A stretch of 64,000 nt of DNA from Flavobacterium shii (GCF_025847235.1 NZ_JAOZEW010000018.1:1-64000); one strand, 5' to 3'; counted from the stretch's first letter, positions 52,367 to 61,399 are shown. Made by a program: numbers and translations. Notes: a model not told the origin generated them from the sequence alone.

Positions 52367-55300
52367 ATGTTTAAAAAATTACTCTTTTGGATTGTAATTA
52401 TTTTTTGTTCTGGACTTCATGCTCAGGAAATAAACTCGTACTATAAAACCAAAAAAATTGGTACTTCCCGAGATACTATTCATTTGGAGAACTTTAGTAT
52501 TAACTCTAATTTTTTTCAACTTTTAGACATTAACAAGCAACCTATAGACAGCACTTTATATAAAGTAAATTTCCAGAAAGGAACATTACTCTTAAGTGAT
52601 AGAATAGTGTCGGATTCCTTAACGGTTGAATACTTAAAACTTCCCGACATCCTAACCAAGGAGTATAAAATTTATGATTCTAGCAGGATTGTAAGCAACG
52701 GTGTAACTTCTGAATCTTTATATCAGATACAACCAAAAAATGTTAAAACAGCTACTCCTTTTGATGGATTAAATACTTCGGGAAGTATTACTCGCGGAAT
52801 CACTATTGGGAATAATCAGAATACGGTATTAAATTCAAATCTGGATCTTCAGATTACCGGAAAAATTTCCGAAAAAGTAAATATCCGTGCTTCATTACAA
52901 GACAATAATATTCCGCTACAAGATGGTGGGTATTCCCAAAAACTAGATCAATTTGATAATATATTTATTGAATTATTTAGTAATGACTGGGCATTACGAG
53001 CCGGAGATATCTTTCTTGAAAACAAAAAAACGCAATTCCTTAATTTTGATAAAAAGGTTCAGGGCCTTGCTGTAAACTTAAATTTTGGTGACGAAGACAA
53101 TAAAACAAATGTATTTGCATCGGCAGCAATAGTAAAAGGACAATATGCCAAAAGTAATATTACCGGAAAAGAAGGAAATCAAGGTCCTTATAAACTAACT
53201 GGTCAAAACGGTGAGTTATATATACTGGTAATTTCGGGTTCTGAAAGAGTATATGTAAATGGTGTTTTATTAAAACGAGGCGAAAACAAAGATTACACTA
53301 TCGATTATAATGCGGGAGAAATTACCTTTACCTCTCTTTTCACGATAACTTCAGAGATGCGAATAAGCATCGAATATCAATATTCCAATCAAAACTATAC
53401 GCGATTTGTTACTTATGCCGGAGTTACACATGAAAGTAAAAAATGGAGTCTTAGCGGTTATTTATATTCCGAAAATGACTTAAAAAATCAGCCATTACAG
53501 CAAAACCTAACAAAGGAACAAGTCGAAATACTAAGCAATGCCGGAGATGATACAAATGCTATGATTGCGCCTTCTGCTTACGCAGATACCTATTCTGCAA
53601 ATAAAATTCTCTATAGAAAAATAATTCTCAATGGAGCGGAAGTCTATGAATTCTCCAATGATCCAAAAGACGAATTATATAATGTGAAATTTAATCTGGT
53701 TGGTGCGCTAGCTGGGAATTACATCCTTAAAAACGTAAATACTATAGATAGAATCTACGAATATGTTGCTCCTGTAAATGGTATTCCGCAGGGAAATTAT
53801 GCTCCTATTATTAAACTGGTTGCTCCTATAAAATTGCAAGTTGCTACCTTTTTAGGAAAATATAATCCAACCGAAAAGACTGCTTTCGATTTTGAGATAG
53901 GCGTTAGCAACCATGACGAGAATTTATTTTCCAATTTGCAAGACGCAAATAATAAAGGGATTGCTGCCAAAATAAATACAAAACAACGTTTATTTACAAA
54001 AAGCTGGAATCTTGATGCATTCGTAAATTATCAATTTATTCAGGAGAATTTTAAATCTGTTGAGCGACTTTATAATATTGAGTTTAATCGTGATTGGAAT
54101 TTACCGGCAACTCAATTTGGCAATCAGAGTTTATTGATTTCCGGATTAAATTTTGATTTATTCCCTCAAAAAAAGACTTCGGATATAGGATTGGCAACTT
54201 ATCAATTTGAAAATTTAGATTTTACCGAAAACTACTCCGGAAGCCGACATACTCTTAATGGTCTTTTTAAACTAAAAAATTGGGTTATTCAAAATCAAGG
54301 AAGCTTATTAAATAGTAACAGCACTGTATCTACATCTACATTTTTAAGAAATCAATCGCAAGCTCGTTATCATTTTAATAAAAATTGGATTGGAGGAACT
54401 ATACAACTCGAGGACAATCAGGAAAAGAGTAAAGAAACAAATCAATTTTCGGCTTTAAGCCAAAGATTCAATGAATACGGTTTATTTATAGGTCGTGGTG
54501 ACAGTACTAAAGTATTTGTTGAATTAGGCTTCTTAAGACGAAGCAATGATAGTTTACAAAATGGATTATTACAACATGTAAACAACTCCCAAACATATTA
54601 TTTTAGGTCTAAGCTAATACAAACTGCCAAAAGCGATTTATCCGTATTTGCAAGTTATAGAGTACTGGAATTTGAAGATGCATCCAAAAAAAGAGAACCT
54701 TCCTTAAATTCAAGAATTCTATATAACGACCGTTTTTTCAATCAATTTATCCTAACTACCACAGCATATGAAACCAGCTCTGGGACTATTCCTCAACAAG
54801 ATTATACTTATCTGGAAGTTCCTGCAGGAAAGGGTGTCTATACCTGGAATGATTATAATAATAACGGAATTCAGGAATTACAGGAATTTGAAGTTGCAGC
54901 ATTTATAGATCAAGCCAAATATATTAGGATATTTTTACCTAATCGAATTTACATTAAAACAAATCAAAATAAGTTTTCGCAATCTGTAACATTAAACCCA
55001 AATCAATGGTTAAATGAAACTGGAATAAAAAAAATAATTTCCTATTTCTATAATCAAACCTCATTTATATTAGATAGAAAAGTAAAGAGTAATGGAGATC
55101 GTTTTGAGCTCAATCCTTTTAGTTCATCAGAAGAAAATGTTCTGGGTTTAAATTCCAGTTTTAGGAACAGCTTATTCTATAATCGAGGCAAGCAAAAACA
55201 TTCAACAACCTATACTTATTTGCAAAACAAAAGCAAAAACTTACTTACAATAGGATCTCAACAAGCCACAAATAGTTCACATCAATTGCAATATTCTCAT

Positions 55301-55792
55301 TTATATCAAAAAAGCTGGTTATTTGGATTTTTTACTAAAACCATACAAACAGATCTTATTTCGGAAAGCTTTCCTGAAAAAAACTATAGGTTAACAGGAT
55401 ATCAGTTGGCTCCAAAAATTAGTTACCTGTTTTCTAAAAATACAAGTTTGGATTTCTTTTATGAGATTCAGAATAAAAATAATCAAATCGGTGAAGAAGA
55501 AACTTTGAAACAAACCCGCTTAGGAACATCATTTTCCTATGCCGGTGATAAAAAAGTGACCTTAAATGGGGAATTCTCTTTTTACCAAAATAAATTTACA
55601 GGAAACGAATTCTCATCTGTAGGATTTCAAATGCTAGAAGGACTACAAACTGGACAAAATCTGGTATGGAGATTACTGTTACAGAAAAATATAACACAAT
55701 TTTTGGATGTTAATGTTAACTATCAAGGTCGAAAAGGCGAGACTGGATCAACTATTCACACAGGAAATATTCAACTAAGAGCTTATTTTTAA
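52367..55792 (+). CDS. Large outer-membrane beta-barrel-type protein, unnamed family
   Basis: The 1141-residue protein has a signal peptide (LLFWIVIIFCSGLHAQ). The N-terminal part contains TSGSITRGITIGNNQNTVLN, NLDLQITGKISEKVNIRASL and DWALRAGDIFLENKKTQFL, followed by SERVYVNGVLLKRGENKDY-TIDYNAGEITFT. The last motif recurs in big Bacteroidetes surface proteins. The remaining 750 residues are aromatic-rich alternating strands ending in RAYF, as expected of an outer-membrane barrel. At 3.4 kb it is the longest gene in the window. I know no assigned function. Confidence 0.7.
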   Translation: MFKKLLFWIVIIFCSGLHAQEINSYYKTKKIGTSRDTIHLENFSINSNFFQLLDINKQPIDSTLYKVNFQKGTLLLSDRIVSDSLTVEYLKLPDILTKEYKIYDSSRIVSNGVTSESLYQIQPKNVKTATPFDGLNTSGSITRGITIGNNQNTVLNSNLDLQITGKISEKVNIRASLQDNNIPLQDGGYSQKLDQFDNIFIELFSNDWALRAGDIFLENKKTQFLNFDKKVQGLAVNLNFGDEDNKTNVFASAAIVKGQYAKSNITGKEGNQGPYKLTGQNGELYILVISGSERVYVNGVLLKRGENKDYTIDYNAGEITFTSLFTITSEMRISIEYQYSNQNYTRFVTYAGVTHESKKWSLSGYLYSENDLKNQPLQQNLTKEQVEILSNAGDDTNAMIAPSAYADTYSANKILYRKIILNGAEVYEFSNDPKDELYNVKFNLVGALAGNYILKNVNTIDRIYEYVAPVNGIPQGNYAPIIKLVAPIKLQVATFLGKYNPTEKTAFDFEIGVSNHDENLFSNLQDANNKGIAAKINTKQRLFTKSWNLDAFVNYQFIQENFKSVERLYNIEFNRDWNLPATQFGNQSLLISGLNFDLFPQKKTSDIGLATYQFENLDFTENYSGSRHTLNGLFKLKNWVIQNQGSLLNSNSTVSTSTFLRNQSQARYHFNKNWIGGTIQLEDNQEKSKETNQFSALSQRFNEYGLFIGRGDSTKVFVELGFLRRSNDSLQNGLLQHVNNSQTYYFRSKLIQTAKSDLSVFASYRVLEFEDASKKREPSLNSRILYNDRFFNQFILTTTAYETSSGTIPQQDYTYLEVPAGKGVYTWNDYNNNGIQELQEFEVAAFIDQAKYIRIFLPNRIYIKTNQNKFSQSVTLNPNQWLNETGIKKIISYFYNQTSFILDRKVKSNGDRFELNPFSSSEENVLGLNSSFRNSLFYNRGKQKHSTTYTYLQNKSKNLLTIGSQQATNSSHQLQYSHLYQKSWLFGFFTKTIQTDLISESFPEKNYRLTGYQLAPKISYLFSKNTSLDFFYEIQNKNNQIGEEETLKQTRLGTSFSYAGDKKVTLNGEFSFYQNKFTGNEFSSVGFQMLEGLQTGQNLVWRLLLQKNITQFLDVNVNYQGRKGETGSTIHTGNIQLRAYF

Positions 55793-55856
55793 CACATTTT
55801 AGAAAATATTAAAATAAATTCATTAATTTTATTATGAATTTTAATACTTAAACAAC

Positions 55857-56390
55857 ATGAAAAAACTATTATTACTTTGTTTTATCTTCATTTTCTCAGG
55901 TAATTTTTACGCACAAGAAACAGCTACAAAAACTACTAAAGCCAAAGCTAAAACAGAAACGGCAAAACAAAAGAAGGCAGCTACTACTAAAGCTGATCCT
56001 AAAGAAAAGAAAGCTGCTACTACTAAAGCAGCAACAGACTCTAAAACAGCTGTAGAGAAAAAAGCAACTAAAGAAACTTCTGCAGCAACAAAAACTGTAA
56101 AGGATAAAGCTGCTGATACTAAAGCTAAAGCTGACAAAACAGGAGATGCTGCTACAAAAAAAGTAACAAAAGCTAAAGATGACACTAAAGCAGCTACAAA
56201 AACTGTAGACAAAGCTAAATCTGACACTAAAGCGACAACATCAAAAACACTTAAAGAAACCAACGAAAAAGCTCCAAAAGTTGCCGATAAAGTTACGGGA
56301 GAATATAATGGTAAAAAAGTATACACTGGTCCAAAAGGCGGAAAATACTACATTAATTCTAACGGAAATAAGACTTATATCCAACAATAA
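55857..56390 (+). CDS. Secreted Lys/Ala-rich histone-H1-like protein with C-terminal basic adaptor motif
   Basis: The 177-residue protein has a signal peptide (MKKLLLLCFIFIFSGNFYAQ). A low-complexity tract of about 125 residues follows, made almost only of Lys, Ala, Thr, Asp and Glu (units such as KKAATTKA and DTKAATKTVDKAKSD). A compact C-terminus (about 148-177) has YNGKKVYTGPKGGKYYINS and ends NGNKTYIQQ. That ending resembles the PBCV-specific basic adaptor domain found at the ends of chlorovirus proteins and some bacterial proteins. The strong basic charge suggests binding to polyanions outside the cytosol. Confidence 0.75.
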   Translation: MKKLLLLCFIFIFSGNFYAQETATKTTKAKAKTETAKQKKAATTKADPKEKKAATTKAATDSKTAVEKKATKETSAATKTVKDKAADTKAKADKTGDAATKKVTKAKDDTKAATKTVDKAKSDTKATTSKTLKETNEKAPKVADKVTGEYNGKKVYTGPKGGKYYINSNGNKTYIQQ

Positions 56391-56412
56391 AAAGCTTTTT
56401 TTCAACAAACTT

Positions 56413-56447
56413 AAAAAGGTTAGACTTGTTATTTGTCTAACCTTTTT
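56413..56447 (+). terminator. Intrinsic terminator
   Basis: A perfect hairpin AAAAAGGTTAGAC / GTCTAACCTTTTT with a 9-nt loop is followed by T-rich sequence, just after the Lys/Ala-rich protein gene. Confidence 0.85.
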
Positions 56448-56555
56448 TATTTTTACTAAAATAATAACTTAATATTTTAGTAAACATTTACAAATAAGGA
56501 AAACACTTACTATTTGTACCTTTCGCAGGGTTAACTTAACATAACCCAATCTTAT

Positions 56556-57623
56556 ATGACTTTAGATTCAACCAATAAAACTATTCTAATTGCTCCATTA
56601 AATTGGGGTTTAGGTCACGCAACAAGATGCATCCCTATAATTAAGGCGCTACAGGAAAACAACTATATCCCAATAATTGCTTCGGATGGAATTGCTTTGG
56701 AATTATTAAAAAAAGAGTTTCCATATATCCAGACGCTAGAATTGCCTTCTTACCAAATAGAATACGCAAAAAACGGTAAAAACTTCAAGTGGAAATTAAT
56801 CAAAAATTGTCCTAAAATGATTGAAGCTGTTTTGGACGAAAAAAAAATGGTAAAATCCTGGATAAAAAAATATGGTATTGATGGTATTATTTCAGATAAT
56901 CGCCTAGGTGTTTACAGCAAGAAAGTACCTTCGGTTTTCATCACACATCAATTAAATGTAATGACTGGGAGTACTACTTGGTTTACAAGTAAATGCCATC
57001 AATATATTATAAAAAAATATACCGAATGTTGGGTTCCCGACATGAAAAAGAAGCCTAATCTAACTGGAGAATTAGGACATTTAAAAAGTAAAAAATTCAA
57101 ACTAAAATACATAGGTCCTTTGAGTAGAATGCGCAAAAAAGAAACGCCTAAAGTATATGACCTAATGGTGATCTTATCCGGACCTGAACCTCAACGAGGC
57201 TACTTGGAAGAGAAGTTAAAAAAAGAAGTTGCCCGCTACAATGGCAAAGTTGTTTTTGTGAAAGGTATTGTCGAAAAAGATCAGAAAAAAGAACAGGTAG
57301 AAAATGTTACGTATTATAACTTTATGAATACACGACAGCTTGAACAAACTTTTAATGAAAGTGAACAAATCTTATGTCGTTCAGGATATACAACCGTTAT
57401 GGACTTGGTAAAACTAGAAAAGAAAGCTTTCTTTATACCAACTCCCGGGCAATATGAACAAATATATCTAGCCAAAAAACTACAAGAAGAAGGCCTTGTT
57501 CCTTATGCGTTACAGGATGATTTTAAAATCGAAGATCTTGCAAAAATTCAAGAATATGATGGATTGCCTCAATATAAAGGAAAAATAAAATGGAGCTCAT
57601 TATTTTCTGTTTTTGAAAAATAA
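56556..57623 (+). CDS. MurG-like (GT28-type) glycosyltransferase
   Basis: The 355-residue two-domain GT-B protein has an N-terminal PLNWGLGHATRCIPIIKAL motif, with the glycine loop and His of UDP-sugar transferases. A mid-region HQLNVMTGSTTWFTSK follows, then the C-terminal nucleotide-sugar site RSGYTTVMDLVKLEKKAFFIPTPGQYEQIYLAKKL, as in MurG/GT28 enzymes. It lacks the length and context of murG. The acceptor is unknown. It lies alone between two terminator-like hairpins. Confidence 0.82.
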   Translation: MTLDSTNKTILIAPLNWGLGHATRCIPIIKALQENNYIPIIASDGIALELLKKEFPYIQTLELPSYQIEYAKNGKNFKWKLIKNCPKMIEAVLDEKKMVKSWIKKYGIDGIISDNRLGVYSKKVPSVFITHQLNVMTGSTTWFTSKCHQYIIKKYTECWVPDMKKKPNLTGELGHLKSKKFKLKYIGPLSRMRKKETPKVYDLMVILSGPEPQRGYLEEKLKKEVARYNGKVVFVKGIVEKDQKKEQVENVTYYNFMNTRQLEQTFNESEQILCRSGYTTVMDLVKLEKKAFFIPTPGQYEQIYLAKKLQEEGLVPYALQDDFKIEDLAKIQEYDGLPQYKGKIKWSSLFSVFEK

Positions 57624-57696
57624 AGAACTCCATTTGTATCAGTTTTTCTACACACATAGTTCTCATCTATTGTAAAATGCTAACTCTATCTCTTAA

Positions 57697-57767
57697 ACCA
57701 TATAAGTCATTTAAGAAAATATAAGTTTTAGATACCACCTTAAATGAACTTATATCACTTATATGGT
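57697..57767. repeat. Dispersed palindrome, family 2, copy C
   Basis: The arms ACCATATAAGTCATTTAAG (57697-57715) and CTTATATCACTTATATGGT (57749-57767) pair at 17 of 19 positions. The right arm is preceded by TTAAATGAA as in copy A. It sits between the convergent glycosyltransferase and porin genes. Confidence 0.75.
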
Positions 57768-57864
57768 GAGGTATTTTGCTTTATATAGATAGGGAAAAAT
57801 CAAGTTGTATCGTTAATATTTTTAGCCCATATTATCTAGTTAAGAACTGAATATTTTTCATGTT

Positions 57865-59157
57865 TTAGAAATTAAATTGAGCTTGTATTCTCAACAAATT
57901 TCCTTGTTGCCGATTGTTAGGTAATGCGCTATCCTCGAACCTTCTGTCGGCAATAACATATTCTGCTGTTAATTCTAATGCTTTGATAGGTTGCCATTCT
58001 ACACCAATTTCGTAGTCTCTTACAACATAACTTCTAGAATCTTTTTCGTATTTTTTTCCTCCATCATAATATTGAAATTTTGCAAAAGGATATAATAGTT
58101 GCTTACCTAAATCCCATTTATAGTTTAATAAAACGTAACCTCCATTTAAACTTGTTATATCAACACTATTAGTTTCTTTATTATAACGAGGTCCTTTACC
58201 AATATTATACTCTGTTTGAATCCCAAAAGGTCTCGGGTACAAAACAAAAGTTGCCCCTATTCTTTGATCTTTAACATATTGTTTATTTTCTATCGAAACT
58301 TCAGGTGAAATCTCGCTCGTGAATGCCCATTTTCCAGTATAAGCCTGAATTCCGGGTTCTATTATTTGGCTTCCTATTACAAAAGGATAGGTTACTCTCG
58401 CAACAACATTTAAATCTCTGTTAGCATCAAGTTTATTTGCAATTTGTCCGTTGTAAACTCCAAAAGCAAAAACACCATAATCTCCTGAGCCTTTATAACC
58501 ATCTTTTACCAACATGGCAAAACGTTCTCTGATTTCGCTTGGTGCCCAATAAAAAAACACTCCTAAATCACGTTCATTTAATATAGCACTATTCATAGCA
58601 TCGTTTCTATCCAAAGCAAGCCGAACAGAACTAGATTGCATATTTTCAAAACCATAAGGAATCTTACTTTGCCCTACACGAACACGATATTCTCTTTTTG
58701 AATCAAAAGAAACATCAAAATAAATATCTCTAATCTGAACGAAATTATTTATTCCAGTACTTGGAGAACTAGCAAAGTCTGGCTGAAAATAAAAATATAC
58801 ATTGGGATGAATTTGCCCTGAAAAAACTAATCGGGCACGTCTTATAAAAAGACCATTATTAGATTTTGCATCTGGCTCGGTCGAAGTAGTTCCCCAAGAT
58901 CTATCACACTGTTCGCAGGAAACTTTATCATTGGTAGAAAACAAGCCATTATATCTTATTTGTGCATAACCTCGCAGAGAAATCTTATCGTACCAATGTT
59001 CATTGTTACTAACTCCAGATTTTGTCTCAACAAGTTTTACTTTATTTATAGAGTCTAAAATACGAATTACTTCTTTCTTTATTTCATCCTTATTTACATC
59101 TTGTGCATGGACAAAACCCGTCATTAAAGACAAAACCACAATTAAAATTTTTCTCAT
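57865..59157 (-). CDS. Phosphate-selective porin O/P-family outer-membrane protein
   Basis: The 430-residue protein has a signal peptide (IVVLSLMTGFVHAQ), a short helical or coiled region (about 20-45), then a barrel with KISLRGYAQIRYNGLFS, FYFQPDFAS, RDIYFDVSFDSKREYRVRVGQSKIPYGFENMQSS and a terminal LRIQAQFNF. This matches the OprO/OprP porin family (PF07396). Its upstream region carries T(A/T)AC repeats at 11-bp steps like those of the TonB receptor at 61400. With phoRB next door, a phosphate-starvation role is strongly suggested. Confidence 0.9.
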   Translation of the reverse strand: MRKILIVVLSLMTGFVHAQDVNKDEIKKEVIRILDSINKVKLVETKSGVSNNEHWYDKISLRGYAQIRYNGLFSTNDKVSCEQCDRSWGTTSTEPDAKSNNGLFIRRARLVFSGQIHPNVYFYFQPDFASSPSTGINNFVQIRDIYFDVSFDSKREYRVRVGQSKIPYGFENMQSSSVRLALDRNDAMNSAILNERDLGVFFYWAPSEIRERFAMLVKDGYKGSGDYGVFAFGVYNGQIANKLDANRDLNVVARVTYPFVIGSQIIEPGIQAYTGKWAFTSEISPEVSIENKQYVKDQRIGATFVLYPRPFGIQTEYNIGKGPRYNKETNSVDITSLNGGYVLLNYKWDLGKQLLYPFAKFQYYDGGKKYEKDSRSYVVRDYEIGVEWQPIKALELTAEYVIADRRFEDSALPNNRQQGNLLRIQAQFNF

Positions 59158-59187
59158 CTCTTTTTTTTAAACTCCTCGTTCAGCGTA

Positions 59188-59231
59188 CAAAATTCACCTA
59201 TCAAGGTTAACATAACGTTACCAAGATGTTA
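59188..59231 (-). promoter_or_regulatory. Candidate Pho box and promoter of the porin gene
   Basis: On the minus strand TAAC occurs three times at exactly 11-bp steps (59228-59231, 59217-59220, 59206-59209). The -7-like GAATTTTG (59188-59195) starts 14 nt after the start of the last TAAC. The 11-bp period equals that of the E. coli PhoB box, and the half-sites take the place of the -33 element. The same layout occurs before the TonB receptor gene. Confidence 0.65.
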
Positions 59232-59327
59232 TTATAATGAGAATTTAATATTAAGCGGTAATACAATTGTTTAAGTCAGTGTTAAAGCGTAAGAATTACA
59301 TGAAAATTCTCTCCTTTATACTTACAA

Positions 59328-60407
59328 TTATTTAACCTCGACACTAGTAGATTTATGAGCTTTTTCGAGTGTAAATGAGAACTCCGAACCAATACCAAAT
59401 TCACTTTCCACATAAACTTTTTCTTTATGAGCTTCGATAATGTGTTTTACTATTGCAAGTCCTAAACCTGAGCCACCCTCAGATCGGGCTCCACTTTTAT
59501 CAACTCTGTAAAAACGTTCAAAAAGTCTTGGTATATTTTGTTTCTCTACTCCTTCTCCATTATCACTAATACGAACAAGTACTTTTTTCTTTGTAAGATT
59601 TACCACTCCAACCTCTGTAGTTCCTCCTTGTTTACCATATTTAATGGAATTTACAATCAGGTTTTCCAGTATTTGCTGAATTCTGTCTTTATCACCTTTT
59701 ACCAAAATAGGCTGAAGAAACTTCTTCTCGAAAGTTAATTTCACCTTCTTTTTATCGGCTTTCATTTCCAATAAATCAAAAACATTCTGGATAAGTTCGA
59801 TAATATCAAAATCGGTGATTATCAAGTTTAAGTCACCTGTTTCCAATTTAGTTATCATATCTAAATCTTCAACTATGTAGATTAACCTTTCCACACCTTT
59901 TTCGGCACGTTTAAGATATTTTTTACGAATGGTTTTATCTTCCATCGCCCCATCCAATAATGTCGAGATATATCCCTGAACCGTAAATAATGGTGTTTTA
60001 AGCTCATGCGAAACATTCCCTAGAAATTCTCGACGGTATTCTTCACGAATTTCGAGCATTTCTATTTCTAGCTTCTTATCGGTAGCAAATTTTTTGACTT
60101 CACGCGAAAGCGTTTCCATGTCGGTAGTAATCGGCTGGTTTATGAGCGTACTGGATTCTAATAATGAAACATCATCGTATATTTTCTTTACTCTTCGGTA
60201 AATAAATCGTTCTACACGATATTGAATAACTACAAATGAGAATGCATATACTGATACAATAAACACCAGCCCAAATAATATTAGGTGTTCTGATTTATTT
60301 TTGAAAAATAACAAAATCAAAATCATTACAAATCCTGTAGCAAAGAGGCTTATATATAGCGCTGACTTAACAGCAAACTTATAGGTTTTTTTAAAACTTA
60401 TTTTCAT
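59328..60407 (-). CDS. Sensor histidine kinase, PhoR-like
   Basis: The 359-residue protein has two N-terminal membrane helices (about 14-33 and 40-62) with almost no periplasmic loop. A short linker leads to the HisKA domain (FLGNVSHELKTPLFTVQGYI, phospho-His at about 133) and an intact HATPase domain (ILENLIVNSIKYGKQGG, DNGEGVEKQNIPRLFERFYRVDKSGARSEGGSGLGLAIVKHII). The lack of a large sensor domain fits PhoR, which senses the Pst transporter state rather than an external ligand. It lies downstream of the response regulator on the same strand and has its own -7 element at 60430. Confidence 0.88.
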   Translation of the reverse strand: MKISFKKTYKFAVKSALYISLFATGFVMILILLFFKNKSEHLILFGLVFIVSVYAFSFVVIQYRVERFIYRRVKKIYDDVSLLESSTLINQPITTDMETLSREVKKFATDKKLEIEMLEIREEYRREFLGNVSHELKTPLFTVQGYISTLLDGAMEDKTIRKKYLKRAEKGVERLIYIVEDLDMITKLETGDLNLIITDFDIIELIQNVFDLLEMKADKKKVKLTFEKKFLQPILVKGDKDRIQQILENLIVNSIKYGKQGGTTEVGVVNLTKKKVLVRISDNGEGVEKQNIPRLFERFYRVDKSGARSEGGSGLGLAIVKHIIEAHKEKVYVESEFGIGSEFSFTLEKAHKSTSVEVK

Positions 60408-60429
60408 TTAATTCATGCATAGCTTGATA

Positions 60430-60437
60430 CAAAGATA
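60430..60437 (-). promoter_or_regulatory. Candidate internal -7 element before the phoR-like gene
   Basis: The minus strand reads TATCTTTG, an exact TAnnTTTG match, 22 nt upstream of the kinase start in the 74-nt gap after the regulator gene. It could allow some kinase expression independent of the regulator. Confidence 0.4.
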
Positions 60438-60481
60438 ATTTTCATTTCTTTGCATTAAGCTGTTTGTTTTGGAATTCTTAT

Positions 60482-61165
60482 TTAAACCTCAAACTTGTAA
60501 CCTACTCCTTTGATTGTTTTAAACAAATCTTCTCCAATTTTTTCTCTCAATTTTCGAATGTGAACATCAATCGTTCTTCCTCCTACTACTACTTCATTAC
60601 CCCAAACTTTATCAAGAATTTCATCACGTTTGAATACTTTTCCAGGTTTTGAAGCCAATAAATAAAATAATTCGAATTCTTTTCGGGGCAAAGCGATCTC
60701 AACGTTATCTTTCACGATTTTATATTCTTCGCGATTAATTTCGATTCCACCTACATTTAAAGTATCACTACTAACTTCTTGTTCTTTTAAACGTCTTAGC
60801 AATGCTTTTACTTTACTTACCAATAACTTTGGTTTTATTGGTTTGGTAATATAATCATCTGCACCAGCATCAAAACCAGCAACTTGAGAGTAATCCTCAC
60901 TCCTTGCGGTTAAAAAGGTAATGATTACATTATTCAACTCAGGAATTTTCCGGATATGTTCACAAGCTTCCATACCATCCATTTCGGCCATCATCACATC
61001 CATTATTATAAGATCTGGTAATTCCTTTTGAGCCTTCGCAATTGCGTCTTTTCCGTTTGATGCTGTAATTATTTGATATCCTTCCTGAGATAGGTTATAT
61101 CCAACAATTTCTAAAATATCCGGTTCATCATCTACTAGTAAAATCTTAGTTTGTGTTTTTTTCAT
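60482..61165 (-). CDS. OmpR/PhoB-family response regulator
   Basis: The start is taken at 61165 (MKKTQTKILLVDDEPDILEI); an ATG three codons earlier at 61174 is possible. The 227-residue protein has an intact receiver domain (acidic pair DDE, phospho-Asp in LIIMDVMMAEMDG, conserved Lys in YITKPIKP) and a winged-helix DNA-binding domain (ELFYLLASKPGKVFKRDEIL, VWGNEVVVGGRTIDVHIRKLREKIG). It pairs with the PhoR-like kinase downstream. The candidate 11-bp-spaced half-sites upstream of the two flanking outer-membrane genes would be natural targets. Confidence 0.92.
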   Translation of the reverse strand: MKKTQTKILLVDDEPDILEIVGYNLSQEGYQIITASNGKDAIAKAQKELPDLIIMDVMMAEMDGMEACEHIRKIPELNNVIITFLTARSEDYSQVAGFDAGADDYITKPIKPKLLVSKVKALLRRLKEQEVSSDTLNVGGIEINREEYKIVKDNVEIALPRKEFELFYLLASKPGKVFKRDEILDKVWGNEVVVGGRTIDVHIRKLREKIGEDLFKTIKGVGYKFEV

Positions 61166-61237
61166 AAAAAGCAAAAAAATTGGGTTATCTCACTGATACT
61201 TATACTATATAACATTCAATGATTCTCGTTGCGAGTG

Positions 61238-61245
61238 TAAAGATA
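61238..61245 (-). promoter_or_regulatory. Candidate -7 element of the regulator gene
   Basis: The minus strand reads TATCTTTA, one mismatch to TAnnTTTG, 72 nt upstream of the regulator start. TAAC half-sites occur upstream on this strand (61260-61263 and 61273-61276), but at a 13-bp step, so autoregulation is less clear. Confidence 0.35.
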
Positions 61246-61326
61246 ATAATAAATCGACTGTTAAAAAGTAGTGTTAACCGTAATTTAATCTCATAACAAT
61301 TTAATAATATAACAGAGACGGAAGGA

Positions 61327-61370
61327 TAACCAGTAGCTAACATGAACTTTACAAAGCAGTCTTTTATTTG
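61327..61370 (+). promoter_or_regulatory. Candidate Pho box and promoter of the TonB receptor gene
   Basis: TAAC (61327-61330), TAAC (61338-61341) and TTAC (61349-61352) are spaced by exactly 11 bp. TTTATTTG (61363-61370, -7-like) starts 14 nt after the start of the last half-site, the same geometry as before the porin gene. It is followed by a 29-nt A-rich leader to the ATG at 61400. Confidence 0.65.
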
Positions 61371-61399
61371 CACAAAAATAAACAACCAACAAAACGAAA

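Noticed and set aside
55907..56326. 139-residue minus-strand ORF opposite the Lys/Ala-rich gene
   Set aside because: It is a mirror of the repetitive GCT/AAA-rich codons. The plus-strand frame has a signal peptide and a recognisable C-terminal motif, so the antisense frame is a shadow.
61238..61280. Pho box for autoregulation of the regulator gene
   Set aside because: TAAC half-sites are present on the minus strand, but at a 13-bp step and in the wrong phase relative to the -7 element, unlike the two good sites.
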